The notes below the pieces were generated by a model that saw only the letters and a list, made by a program, of their open reading frames with translations, was not told where the DNA came from and searched no databases. From NCBI RefSeq assembly GCF_024756275.1, contig NZ_JANUGQ010000027.1:30918-94917 (forward strand): a DNA stretch of 64,000 nucleotides, given 5' to 3'. This DNA is from Streptomyces pyxinae. Its GTDB lineage: Bacteria > Actinomycetota > Actinomycetes > Streptomycetales > Streptomycetaceae. How positions within the stretch are numbered: position 1 is the stretch's first letter; each line of letters starts with the position of its first letter. Positions 42,178 through 50,743 of this stretch are shown here, piece after piece. The translations under genes were made by a program, and so were the position numbers.

Positions 42178-42312
42178 CGAGGCGGCACCGTGCGCGCGCC
42201 GAATTCCGCATGGGAACCGGGGACCCAGGTCCTTGGGGTGCATCGGGTCGATCGCCGGCCCGTAGGAGACCTTCCTGCTCCGAACCCGTCAGCTAACCCG
42301 GTAGGCGAGAAG
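42178..42312 (+). ncRNA. ydaO/yuaA-type c-di-AMP riboswitch
   Basis: The leader contains the ydaO conserved blocks in order: GCGCCGAATTCCGC, GGGAACCGGGGACCCA (near 42210-42230), CTTGGGGTGCATCGG, GTAGGAGACCTTCCTGCTCCG and GAACCCGTCAGCTAACCCGG. This class binds c-di-AMP and in Streptomyces controls cell-wall hydrolase genes (established). It ends about 20 nt before the start of the M23 gene, right at its ribosome site, so control may be translational or through a terminator not visible here. Boundaries are approximate. Confidence 0.9.
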
Positions 42313-42333
42313 GAAGGAAAGGAGCGCGCCTCC

Positions 42334-43548
42334 GTGGCGTCCAACAGCCCTGCCCCCGAAGCCCCTTCTGCCGGTTCCTGGTTCGGCCCCGCTCCCCTAC
42401 CGGCTTCCCCGGACTCCGGCGAGGCAAACGGGGCGAACCCGGGCTTCGAGGAGTGGAACCCCACCGAGGAGACCGTCCGCCCGGTACGGGGACGGCACCG
42501 GGTCGTCAAGCAGCGCGGCGGACTGGCCCGCAGCTCCACCGTCCTGGGTGTCGGCGTCATCGCGGCGGTCGGCGCGGGCGGCATCGCCACCGCGCAGGAC
42601 AAGCCGGCGGTCTCCATATCGCTGCCCGACCTGCCCGACGCCGGCTCGCTGCCGGGGGTCGGCGCACTGCTGTCCGACGACGACGGTGACGACGACGGCG
42701 AGGCCGGGACGGTCGCCGCCGCCGGCCGGGACGAGCGGAGCGGGACGGCGGACGCGGCACGGCAGAGCGGCCCGGCGCCGCTCGGCGGCTCGTTCGCCGG
42801 CACGGTGAAGACCGGCGGTACCGCCGGGGAGGCCCTGCGCGCCCGGATCCTCCAGCAGGCCGAGCAGCAGCGGGCGATGGCCGACGCCCAGGTGAAGGCC
42901 AAGGCGGAGCGGCAGGCCGCCGAGCAGGCCGCCCGGAAGGCGGCGGAGGCCCGGAAGCAGGCCGCCGATAAGGCGGCGGCGGAGAAGGCCGCCGCGGAGA
43001 AGAAGGCCGCCGCCGAGAAGGCCGCGGCGGAGAAGGCCGCGGCCGAGAAGAAGGCGGCCGCCGAAAGGGCCGCGGCGGAGGCGGCCAAGAACACCGGCAA
43101 CACCGGTAACGGCGCCAAGCCGGGGAACGGCGGCAACCAGTCGGCCGGCGGCTATGTGCTGCCCACCTCCTCGTACACCATCACCTCCACCTACGGCCAG
43201 GCCGGCTCCATGTGGTCCTCCGGCCACCACACCGGCCTCGACTTCGCCGCCCCGACCGGCACCCCGGTCAAAGCGGTGCACGGTGCCACGGTCAAGTCGG
43301 CCGGCTGGTCGGGCGCGTACGGCTACCGGATCGTGCTGAAGCTGTCGGACGGCACCGAGGTCTGGTACTGCCACCTCTCCTCCATGACGGTCGGCGCGGG
43401 CCAGCAGGTCGGCACCGGCGACACCATCGGGCGGGTCGGCGCGACCGGCAATGTGACCGGGCCGCACCTGCACCTGGAGGTGCACACCCCGGGCGGCGCG
43501 GGTGTCGATCCGATGAGCTGGCTGCGCGGCAAGGGCCTGTCGGTCTGA
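42334..43548 (+). CDS. M23-family cell-wall endopeptidase (LytM domain)
   Basis: A 404-residue secreted protein from GTG 42334, with an AGGAAAGGAG site. A signal-like hydrophobic stretch occurs late (STVLGVGVIAAVGAGGIATA, residues about 70-89), followed by a long Ala/Lys/Glu coiled coil (about 170-255, repeats of KAAAEKAAAEKK) and a C-terminal M23 domain (about 275-404) with zinc ligands GHHTGLDFAAP and GPHLHLEV. The family cleaves peptide cross-links of peptidoglycan. Control by the c-di-AMP riboswitch upstream fits cell-wall turnover. The coiled coil may act as a regulatory or wall-spanning arm. Confidence 0.93.
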   Translation: MASNSPAPEAPSAGSWFGPAPLPASPDSGEANGANPGFEEWNPTEETVRPVRGRHRVVKQRGGLARSSTVLGVGVIAAVGAGGIATAQDKPAVSISLPDLPDAGSLPGVGALLSDDDGDDDGEAGTVAAAGRDERSGTADAARQSGPAPLGGSFAGTVKTGGTAGEALRARILQQAEQQRAMADAQVKAKAERQAAEQAARKAAEARKQAADKAAAEKAAAEKKAAAEKAAAEKAAAEKKAAAERAAAEAAKNTGNTGNGAKPGNGGNQSAGGYVLPTSSYTITSTYGQAGSMWSSGHHTGLDFAAPTGTPVKAVHGATVKSAGWSGAYGYRIVLKLSDGTEVWYCHLSSMTVGAGQQVGTGDTIGRVGATGNVTGPHLHLEVHTPGGAGVDPMSWLRGKGLSV

Positions 43549-43575
43549 CGGGCCCGCTCCCGGCCCGGCGATCAT

Positions 43576-43611
43576 CGGCTCAGTCGGCTCAGTCGGCTCA
43601 GTCGGCTCAGT
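43576..43611 (+). repeat. four tandem copies of CGGCTCAGT
   Basis: Perfect 9-bp unit repeated four times between the convergent M23 and prsW genes, then a degenerate copy. Confidence 0.9.
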
Positions 43612-43624
43612 CGGGTCCGTCGGG

Positions 43625-45025
43625 TCAGGAGCGGTACGGGTTGTAGCCGCTGTAGTCCAGGTGCGGGGGCGGGGTCCAGGCCCGGCCGGTGGCCCGGGCG
43701 GCATAGGTGAGCGCCGGGCTCGCCACGGCCTTCCGCTGCCAGAGGTGGTGCAGCAGCTCCCGCTCCCGCTCGGCGAAGTCCGCGCCCGCCGTCCCGCGTC
43801 CGGCCCGGTCGCGGAGGAAGGCGAGGGACGTGGCGAAGACCTCGTACTCCCCGACCGCCCGGCCCGCCGCGGGGCCGAACACCCGCGTCGCGTACGCCCG
43901 GGCCAGACCGCGCGCCCGCATCGAGGAGAGGGCCCGCGGTTCATCCGGGGAGAGCCAGCCGGCCGCCGCGTACGCGGGCAGCTCGCCGGCGACGGTACGC
44001 AGCTCCCGCTGGCGCGACCAGATCGCCAGCCAGGTGAGCAGGGTGAAGGCGGGCACCATGAAGGCCGCGTACACCCCGAAGAAGCCCCAGGGGCCGAGGG
44101 ACGCCGAGCCGTTCCACAGGGCGTGCGTGCCCATCGCGCAGCCCAGCCCGAGCAGCGGCAGCAGGATCCGGCGGACGCGCCGGCGCCGGGCGGTGAGGGC
44201 GGCGAAGCCGAAGCCGACCCCGGTCAGCACGGTGAACAGCGGGTGGGCGAAGGGCGACATGACGACCCGTACGAAGAAGGTCGCGGCCGTGACGGAGGCG
44301 AACCCCGAGCCGCCCAGGTGCTGGTCCTCCCCGAAGGCGTTGCCCAGGTAGAGGATGTTCTCGGTGAAGGCGAAGCCGGTCGCGGTGAAGCCGGCGACCA
44401 CCACCCCGTCGACCACCCCGGTGAAGTCCCGTCTGCGGAACAGGAAGAGGAGCAGCACGGCGACCGCCTTGGCGCTCTCCTCCACCACCGGGGCGATGAC
44501 GGTGGCCCCGAGGGTGTCCGCCGCTCCGGGATCGGCGGTGGCGGTGGCTATCCACCGGGTGGCGAAGGTGTTGGCGATGATGGCGACGAGCGCGGCGGCG
44601 CAGGCGCCCCAGCCGAAGGCGAAGAGGACGTTCCGCCAGGGTCCCGGGTCGACCCGGTCCAGCCAGCGGAACGCGGCCAGCAGCAGTGGCACCGGCAGGA
44701 CGGCCAGACCCAGGCCCACCAGGAAGCCCTGGGTGCCGGTCTGCTCCCGGACCAGGGCCAGGATCACCAGCCCGCACAGGGCGAGGAGCAGCACCAGGGA
44801 GACGGCGCGCACGACCCGGCTCCGCCAGAGCCGGCGCGGCGAGTACCGCCGGCCGGTGACCGGGGCGTCGCCGAACGGCGCCTCGGCCGCGCAGACCGGG
44901 ACGGCGGGCCCGGGCTGCCCGCCGGCCGGCCCGGGGCGCGGGGGAGGCGGGGACTGCGGTGTCGGGGTGGGCTGGGGGGAGGGAACCTGCGGCGACTGCG
45001 GGAACTGTGGGGACGACTCGGACAC
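43625..45025 (-). CDS. prsW: PrsW-family intramembrane metalloprotease
   Basis: A 466-residue protein. Pro/Gln-rich N-terminal 60 residues, then about eight transmembrane segments and a hydrophilic C-terminal part. PrsW motifs: VVEESAKAVAVLL (EExxK), GFAFTENILYLG (FxxxEN), MSPFAHPLFTVLTGVGFG and AMGTHALWN, holding the putative zinc residues. Bacillus PrsW cuts an anti-sigma factor; in Streptomyces the substrate is unknown. It is convergent with the M23 gene. Confidence 0.9.
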   Translation of the reverse strand: MSESSPQFPQSPQVPSPQPTPTPQSPPPPRPGPAGGQPGPAVPVCAAEAPFGDAPVTGRRYSPRRLWRSRVVRAVSLVLLLALCGLVILALVREQTGTQGFLVGLGLAVLPVPLLLAAFRWLDRVDPGPWRNVLFAFGWGACAAALVAIIANTFATRWIATATADPGAADTLGATVIAPVVEESAKAVAVLLLFLFRRRDFTGVVDGVVVAGFTATGFAFTENILYLGNAFGEDQHLGGSGFASVTAATFFVRVVMSPFAHPLFTVLTGVGFGFAALTARRRRVRRILLPLLGLGCAMGTHALWNGSASLGPWGFFGVYAAFMVPAFTLLTWLAIWSRQRELRTVAGELPAYAAAGWLSPDEPRALSSMRARGLARAYATRVFGPAAGRAVGEYEVFATSLAFLRDRAGRGTAGADFAERERELLHHLWQRKAVASPALTYAARATGRAWTPPPHLDYSGYNPYRS

Positions 45026-45359
45026 CCGACGACCCTAACGAGGAGAACTGACAGGGGGCGACGGAGTAGTGACGAACCGGTGGCCGGGTGGCCGGGTGAC
45101 CGGTGGCCGGGCGATTGTGCGATCGCCCCAGCGCTGTCCGGCCGGTCGACTGTCCGACCGTCCGTCCGACTGTCCGGGACCAGGGCACACGGTCCATCCG
45201 GGCCGGAAGACCCGGCGGCGCCCCGGTTCCGGGCCGGGGGCCCGGGCCGGGACTCACCCGACGGGCGTGACCCGGTGGGCGCGATCCGACGACGGGCCGG
45301 GGCCCCTGGACGGGGCGACGGGCGGAAGCCGGACGCGGCGCGGGCCCGGAACCGGTCCG
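45026..45359. other. intergenic region between trmB and prsW
   Basis: About 330 bp of GC-rich sequence with short repeats of GTCCGACTGTCCG and GTGACCGGTGGCC type. No gene seen; presumably holds the prsW promoter. Confidence 0.45.
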
Positions 45360-46205
45360 CTACTTCCGGCTGAACAGCAGATCGTTGACGACATGCCCCT
45401 TGTCCAGCCCCTGGCCCTCGAACCGGGTCAGCGGGCGGAAGTCGGGGCGGGGCGCGTAGCCGGCGTCCGGCGCGGTGTTCTCGAAGTCCTCGTGCGCGGT
45501 GAGGACCTCCAGCATCTGCTCGGCGTACGGCTCCCAGTCCGTGGCGCAGTGCAGCAGCGCGCCCGGCTTCATCCGGGAGGCGGCCAGGCTCAGGAACTCC
45601 GGCTGGATCAGCCGTCGCTTGTGGTGCCGCTTCTTGGGCCACGGGTCGGGGAAGTAGACCCGTACGCCGTCGAGCGCGTCCGGCGCCAGCATCTCGCGGA
45701 GCAGGATGATCGCGTCGCCGTTGGCCACCCGGACGTTGGTGAGCCCGGCGCGGTCGGCGAGCCCGAGCAGATTGCCCTGGCCGGGGGTGTGCACATCGAC
45801 GGCCAGGATGCCGGTGGACGGGTCCGCGGCGGCCATCCGCGCGGTCGCCTCGCCCATGCCGAAGCCGATCTCCAGTACCACCGGCCGACCGCCGAACATC
45901 TCCGCCAGGTCGAGCACCCGGCTGCCGTCGATGTCCAGCCCCCACTCCGCCCAGCGGCGGCGCAGCGCCTCCGCCTGCCCGGTCGTCACCCGGCTGCGGC
46001 GTGGCTGGAAGCTGCGGATCCGCCGCTCGAAGTGCGAGCCCGCCGGGTCGGGCGACGGCCCGTCCGGGAAGCGCGGCTCGCCCTTGGGGCGCCGGGCCTC
46101 CGGGGTCTCCGGGCCGGCGCCGGGGGCGTCCGACCCGGCGGACCTGGTCGGCGCGCTCGGCGTGGTGGTCTCGGGGGCGGGGGTGGTTTCTCGCGGCTCA
46201 GACAC
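45360..46205 (-). CDS. trmB: tRNA (guanine-N7-)-methyltransferase
   Basis: A 281-residue protein with a disordered Pro/Glu N-terminus (about 1-60) and the TrmB methyltransferase domain: SAM site LEIGFGMGEAT (111-121), VDVHTPGQGNLL, ANGDAIILL and the family signature FPDPWPKKRHHKRRL (185-199). It makes m7G46 in tRNA using SAM. Start MSEPRETTPA; longer than typical TrmB because of the N-terminal extension common in Streptomyces. Confidence 0.95.
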   Translation of the reverse strand: MSEPRETTPAPETTTPSAPTRSAGSDAPGAGPETPEARRPKGEPRFPDGPSPDPAGSHFERRIRSFQPRRSRVTTGQAEALRRRWAEWGLDIDGSRVLDLAEMFGGRPVVLEIGFGMGEATARMAAADPSTGILAVDVHTPGQGNLLGLADRAGLTNVRVANGDAIILLREMLAPDALDGVRVYFPDPWPKKRHHKRRLIQPEFLSLAASRMKPGALLHCATDWEPYAEQMLEVLTAHEDFENTAPDAGYAPRPDFRPLTRFEGQGLDKGHVVNDLLFSRK

Positions 46206-46797
46206 AATGCCTCGATTCTACGGGGACCTCCCCCACCCCTGCCGGGCCCGGCCCCGGGCGCCTGGGCCCGGGGCGTGCGGCTCGGGGCGCCCGGGGGCCG
46301 GGGTGCGTCCGGCCCACGGGGCCCGGGGCGGCCGGCGCCCTGCCCTCGCGGCCCGTGGCGGCCCGGACCTCGCGGCCCGGGGCGGCCGGGCCCGTGGGGA
46401 CCCGGGGAAGGCACGGTCCTGGCGACCGGGCTCTGGCGACCGGGCCCACGGGACCCGGGGGTCCGGGGGAGTCCAACCCATGGGACTCGGGTCGGCCGGC
46501 GTCCGGCCCGGCTCCGAGCGCCCGGGCCCGGGGCGTGCGGCTCGGGGCGCCCGGGCGCCGGGGTGCGTCCGGCCCACGGGGCCCGGGGCGACCGGCGTCC
46601 TGCTCACGGGCCTTGGGGCGGCCGGGCCCTCGCAGCCGGGGGCGGCCCGACCCTCGCAGCCCGGGGCGGCCCGGCCCGTGGGGGCCCGGGGAAGGCCCGG
46701 TCCTGGCGGCTGGGCCTTGGCGGCCCGGGGCGGCCGGGCCCGTGGGTTCCGGGGACCCGGGGAGGCCGGCCCGGGGTGAACCGGCCCCGGGCGCCGT
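46206..46797. repeat. GC-rich repeat tract between trmB and the oxidase gene
   Basis: About 590 bp of GGCCCGGGGCGGCC-like short units. A longer direct repeat of about 75-80 bp, with a few mismatches, occurs at about 46261-46340 and 46521-46600 (offset 260 bp). All frames are open but carry no protein features. Confidence 0.8.
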
Positions 46798-48093
46798 CTA
46801 CCGTGCCAGGTGGGCCAGGGCCCGGCGGGCGGTCTCGCGGCCGATCGGGAGGGAGGCGGTCGCCGCCGGGGACGGGGCGTTCAGGACATGGACCGTGCGC
46901 GGCGCCTCCCGGACCAGGAAGTCGTCGACGAGGGTGCCGTCCCGGAGCACCGCCTGGGCCCGCACCCCGGCCGGGGCCCGGCGCAGGTCCGCCTCGGTGG
47001 CCTCCGGCAGCAGGCGCCGCACCGCCCGGGTGAAGGCGCCCTTCGACAGCGAGCGGCGCAGCTCCCCGGCGCCGTACCGCCAATGGCGCCGGGCCATCCG
47101 CCGGGCCCCCGGCCAGGTCAGCGTGGCGGCCAGCTCGCCGGGGCGGACGATGCCCCAGCCGTACCCCTCCCGGGCCAGCGCGGGCACCGCGTTGGGCCCG
47201 AGGTGCACGCCCCCGTCGATGCCCCGGGTCAGATGGACGCCCAGGAACGGAAAGGCCGGGTCGGGTACCGGATAGACCAGGCCTCGCACCAGCTCGGGCC
47301 GGGCCAGCTCGTAGTACTCGCCCCGGAACGGCACGATCCGCATCCCCGGCTCGTCGCCCGCCAGCCGGGCCACCCGGTCGCAGTGCAGTCCGGCGCAGTT
47401 GACCAGCACCCGGCCGCGCACCACGTCCCCGGCGGCCGTCCGTACCGCCACGCCCCAGGGGCGCCGGTCGACGGCGGTGACCTCGGAGCCGTACCGCAGC
47501 TCGGCGCCGGACGCCTCGGCGAGCCGGGCGGCGACGGCGCCGTAGTCGCAGATCCCGGTCGTCCCGACCCGGATCGCGGCGAGGCCCCGGACATGCGGTT
47601 CGTACGCGGCGATCTGGGCCGGGCCCAGCTCCCGGACCGGGATGCCGTTCTCCCGGCCGCGCTGGACCAGGGCGTGCAGCCGGGGCAGCTCGGCCCGCTC
47701 GGTGGCCACGATCAGCTTGCCGGTGACCCGGTGCGGCAGCCCGTACTCGGCGCAGAACTTCACCATCTCCGCCGCGCCCCGCACCGCGTACCGGGCCTTG
47801 AGGGAGCCGGGGCGGTAGTAGATGCCGCTGTGGATCACCCCGCTGTTCCGGCCGGTCTGGTGGCGGGCCGGGCCCGGCTCCTTCTCCAGCACCACCACCC
47901 GGGTGCCGGGGGCGGCCCGGCTGATCGCGTACGCGGTCGCCAGGCCGACGATCCCGCCGCCGATCACCAGCACATCACCGTCGAGGGCACGGGTGGCACC
48001 GGAAGAACCGGAGGCACCCGTCCGGGAGGCACCGGCCCCGCCGGACGTGCCGTACCCCCCGAACCCGCTGGACCCACCCTCGTACCCGGACAC
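46798..48093 (-). CDS. lhgO: L-2-hydroxyglutarate oxidase-like FAD oxidoreductase
   Basis: A 431-residue FAD-dependent DAO-family oxidoreductase from GTG 48093 (GGGAGG 8 nt upstream). FAD site VLVIGGGIVGLATAYAIS; substrate/flavin loop HQTGRNSGVIHSGIYYRPGS, diagnostic of the LhgO/YgaF group; CAGLHCDRVARLAG; C-terminal TVHVLNAPSPAATASLPIG. These enzymes return L-2-hydroxyglutarate to 2-oxoglutarate, passing electrons to the membrane. The first about 40 residues are a Gly/Ser linker. Separated from trmB by the GC-repeat tract. Confidence 0.88.
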   Translation of the reverse strand: MSGYEGGSSGFGGYGTSGGAGASRTGASGSSGATRALDGDVLVIGGGIVGLATAYAISRAAPGTRVVVLEKEPGPARHQTGRNSGVIHSGIYYRPGSLKARYAVRGAAEMVKFCAEYGLPHRVTGKLIVATERAELPRLHALVQRGRENGIPVRELGPAQIAAYEPHVRGLAAIRVGTTGICDYGAVAARLAEASGAELRYGSEVTAVDRRPWGVAVRTAAGDVVRGRVLVNCAGLHCDRVARLAGDEPGMRIVPFRGEYYELARPELVRGLVYPVPDPAFPFLGVHLTRGIDGGVHLGPNAVPALAREGYGWGIVRPGELAATLTWPGARRMARRHWRYGAGELRRSLSKGAFTRAVRRLLPEATEADLRRAPAGVRAQAVLRDGTLVDDFLVREAPRTVHVLNAPSPAATASLPIGRETARRALAHLAR

Positions 48094-48174
48094 CTGTGCC
48101 ACCTCCCACCCCTGCATAGTGCACTGGCCCACCGGGGGCGACCGCAAACCACGGAGCCCCCGGTGGGACGCGGC

Positions 48175-49605
48175 TCACGCCGGGGTCATCAGCAGGGGCC
48201 GGGCGCGCTCCCGGAGCTCGACGACCCGGGGCTCGTCCCCGTACGCCTCCAGCCGGTGCAGCAGATCCCGTACGTACTCGGTGGTGCGCGCCGAGGAGAT
48301 GCGGCCGGCCACCTCCACCGCGCGCGTCCCGGCGGCGCAGGCGGCGTCCAGGTTCCCCGACTCCAGTTCGGCCACCGCGCTCACCACCAGCCGCAGCCCG
48401 TGCGAGCGGACGTACTCCTCGGTCGGCCGGGAGAGTGCCTGCTCGGTGAAGCGGCGCACCTGGCGCGGTGCCTTGAGATCGCGGTAGCACTCGGCGGCGT
48501 CGGCACAGAACCGGTCGTACGAGTAGAAGCCCAGCCACGACGGGTCGGCGTCGCCCTCCCGGGAGCGCTCCAGCCAGCCCTCGGCGGCCTTGAGCGCGGT
48601 CCCGGCGGTCGGGGCGTCGCCCGCCTTGGCGTGCGCCCGGGCCTCCACCAGCCGGAAGAACGACATGGTCCGGGCAGTGGCCAGCCCCCGGTTCCGCTCC
48701 AGCGCCGCCTGGGCCAGGTCCACCCCCTCGTCGGCGAAGCCCCGGTAGGTGGCCTGGAGCGACATGGAGGCCAGCACATAGCCGCCGAGCGGCACGTCGG
48801 CCGCCGCCCGGGCCAGCCGCAGGGCCTGGATGTAGTACCGCTGGGCCGCCTCCTGCTGGCCGGTGTCGAAGGCCATCCAGCCGGCCAGCCGGGTCAGTTC
48901 GGCGGTCGCCCCGAACAGCCCACGGCCGACCTCGTCGGAGTACGAGCCCAGCAGCAGCGGGGCCGCGTCCACCCGGAGGCACTCCGGCACCATCGACGAA
49001 CGCCAGTCGCCGCCGCCGTACTTGGAGTCCCAGCGCCGGGCGTCCTCGGCCGCCTCGCGCAGCTTGGCCACGTCGCTGTGGCCGACGCGGGCCCGGCTGC
49101 CGTCGTCCCGCTCGCCGTCCGGGGCCGCCGGGCGGGCCACCGACGCGTCGGCCGGGGTTATCAGCCAGCGGGAGGCGGGGGTGGCGTACGCGCTCACCGC
49201 GAAGGAACCGGCCAGCGACTGCCAGATGCCCCCGCCACCGGCCCGGCGACCGGCGAGATCCAGCCGGTACAGCTCGGTGGCGGACTTCACCGCCTCACCC
49301 ACGTCGCGCGGGAAGGCGAGACCCACTTCGGGCGCCGGATCGGCGTCCGCCAGGCCGATCTCGTGCAGCGGCACCGGGCGGCCGAGCTTCTGCCCGATGG
49401 CGGCGGCGATCAGATGGGGCGCGGCGCCCTGCGGGACCATGCCCTTCGACACCCACCGGGCCACCGACGTCTTGTCGTACCGGAGGGTCAGCCCGCGCTG
49501 CGCGCCGAGGTCGTTGACCCGCCGCGCCAGACCGGCGTTGCTGATTCCCGCGAGGGCGAGAACGGTGCCGAGTTTCTCGTTCGGCCCGCGTAGCTCCCTG
49601 GACAT
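48175..49605 (-). CDS. HTH/TPR-type regulator, sporulation-associated family
   Basis: A 476-residue protein from ATG 49605 (GAGGGGTGGCGC just upstream). The N-terminus (RGPNEKLGTVLALAGISNAG) resembles a helix-turn-helix of the XRE/NsdA type; residues about 190-460 are helical repeats resembling TPRs (for example ASMSLQATYRGFADEGVDLA, GWLERSREGDADPSWLGFY, REALGS-like helices). The arrangement is that of Streptomyces negative developmental regulators of the NsdA type and of a gene annotated sporulation-associated in S. coelicolor at this position (both from memory). Target unknown. Confidence 0.75.
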   Translation of the reverse strand: MSRELRGPNEKLGTVLALAGISNAGLARRVNDLGAQRGLTLRYDKTSVARWVSKGMVPQGAAPHLIAAAIGQKLGRPVPLHEIGLADADPAPEVGLAFPRDVGEAVKSATELYRLDLAGRRAGGGGIWQSLAGSFAVSAYATPASRWLITPADASVARPAAPDGERDDGSRARVGHSDVAKLREAAEDARRWDSKYGGGDWRSSMVPECLRVDAAPLLLGSYSDEVGRGLFGATAELTRLAGWMAFDTGQQEAAQRYYIQALRLARAAADVPLGGYVLASMSLQATYRGFADEGVDLAQAALERNRGLATARTMSFFRLVEARAHAKAGDAPTAGTALKAAEGWLERSREGDADPSWLGFYSYDRFCADAAECYRDLKAPRQVRRFTEQALSRPTEEYVRSHGLRLVVSAVAELESGNLDAACAAGTRAVEVAGRISSARTTEYVRDLLHRLEAYGDEPRVVELRERARPLLMTPA

Positions 49606-50743
49606 GCGCCACCCCTCGACACCCAGACGGCCGCAGCGACGCCAGGCATAGGCGCGCGGCATTCGTAAACCCAGCGTAGTTCGCCGCATCCCTACCGTTA
49701 AGGGGCGGTGTTCCGTATGGCGAGATTGCGGTGCGCACGGATCGAGAAGGCGGCGCCCGGCGATCTTCCGCCGTGCTCCCGGCCGTGTGGCCGTGCGCCC
49801 GTCCGTGCGCTCTGGCCGCGGGGGCCGGCGGACGCTTCGATGGATGACGCGTGGGTCGGCCCGCCGGTACGTCAACCAGCGGGCTGGGGGACACCGCCGC
49901 CTCAATCCCCGCGGGTGGCGGACCGGTCCGGGAGGCGGTCAGTGCCTCCCGGACCGAGCGTTGACGGAAGGTGGACGACAGGGGGAATCGCGGTGCCCCG
50001 GTGGGGCGCCGGCGGACCGGGTGAGGTCCGTGAACACCCCCGGTGAGGCAGGGAGATTGGCTGAATGATGCCCATTGGCGGGTGAGCCGAATCCTTTCTC
50101 CGGCAGGTGCGCCCCGCCGTGCCGGTCGCTCGTCGGTACGCCTTCTCTCGCCCTCCCCGGCCCTCCTCCGGTGTTTCGCCGGCGCTCCTACGGCTTTCCT
50201 TCGACTCTTCTCCGCTCCGCCTCTCCGCCGGCTTCATCGTTCGCTTCGCCGGCTCCTTCGCCGGCTCCGCTTGGTGCGCCTCTCCGCTCGCCCCCCTCCG
50301 CGCACTTCCGGCTCACTTCCGGCTCTTCGTCCGTCGCTCCACGCCCTCTCCCCTCCCTTTCCTTGTTCGGCCGCCTCCTGGCCTTCTCGCCTTCCGCACA
50401 CGGGAGTTGGCCCCGCCGGGGGGTCTCGCAAGGGACACCGCCGGGGCCTTGCCGACAGGCCCGTTGGGGCCCCGACGGGCCTGTCGGGGGTGCCGCCGGT
50501 GCAACTTCACCCACCTCGCCGCAGGTTGACTCCGGCCCCGGCGGGAACTCCGTAGGCCGGGTCACGGGCCGTGCGGTGGGCCGTGTGGCGGGCCTCCGCG
50601 GGGCCCGGCGGACCATGCCAGGGGCGCGTTCTCGTTTTCCGTACGCGCCGCCCGGAGGCCCGCCCGTGCGCCGTTGTCGTGGCAGCATGTCCTCAGCGAA
50701 CGTGCGGGGATTGTCTGGTTGTCCACAGGCTGTGGAGGCGGCG
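49606..50743. other. 1.1-kb intergenic region with pyrimidine-rich tract
   Basis: Frames are open but carry no family features. The region 50140-50400 is markedly C/T-rich on the given strand, unlike either flanking gene. It contains a strong hairpin at 50452-50487 (see that entry). I see no supported protein or RNA gene. Confidence 0.5.
50452..50487. terminator. strong hairpin in the intergenic region
   Basis: CCGACAGGCCCGT (50452-50464) pairs perfectly with ACGGGCCTGTCGG (50475-50487); the loop contains GGGGCCCC, which can pair further. No T-tract. Confidence 0.55.

Noticed and set aside
50107..50529. 140-residue Leu/Arg/Ser-rich open frame
   Set aside because: No ribosome site, no conserved features and biased pyrimidine-rich composition; explained by the C/T-rich tract.
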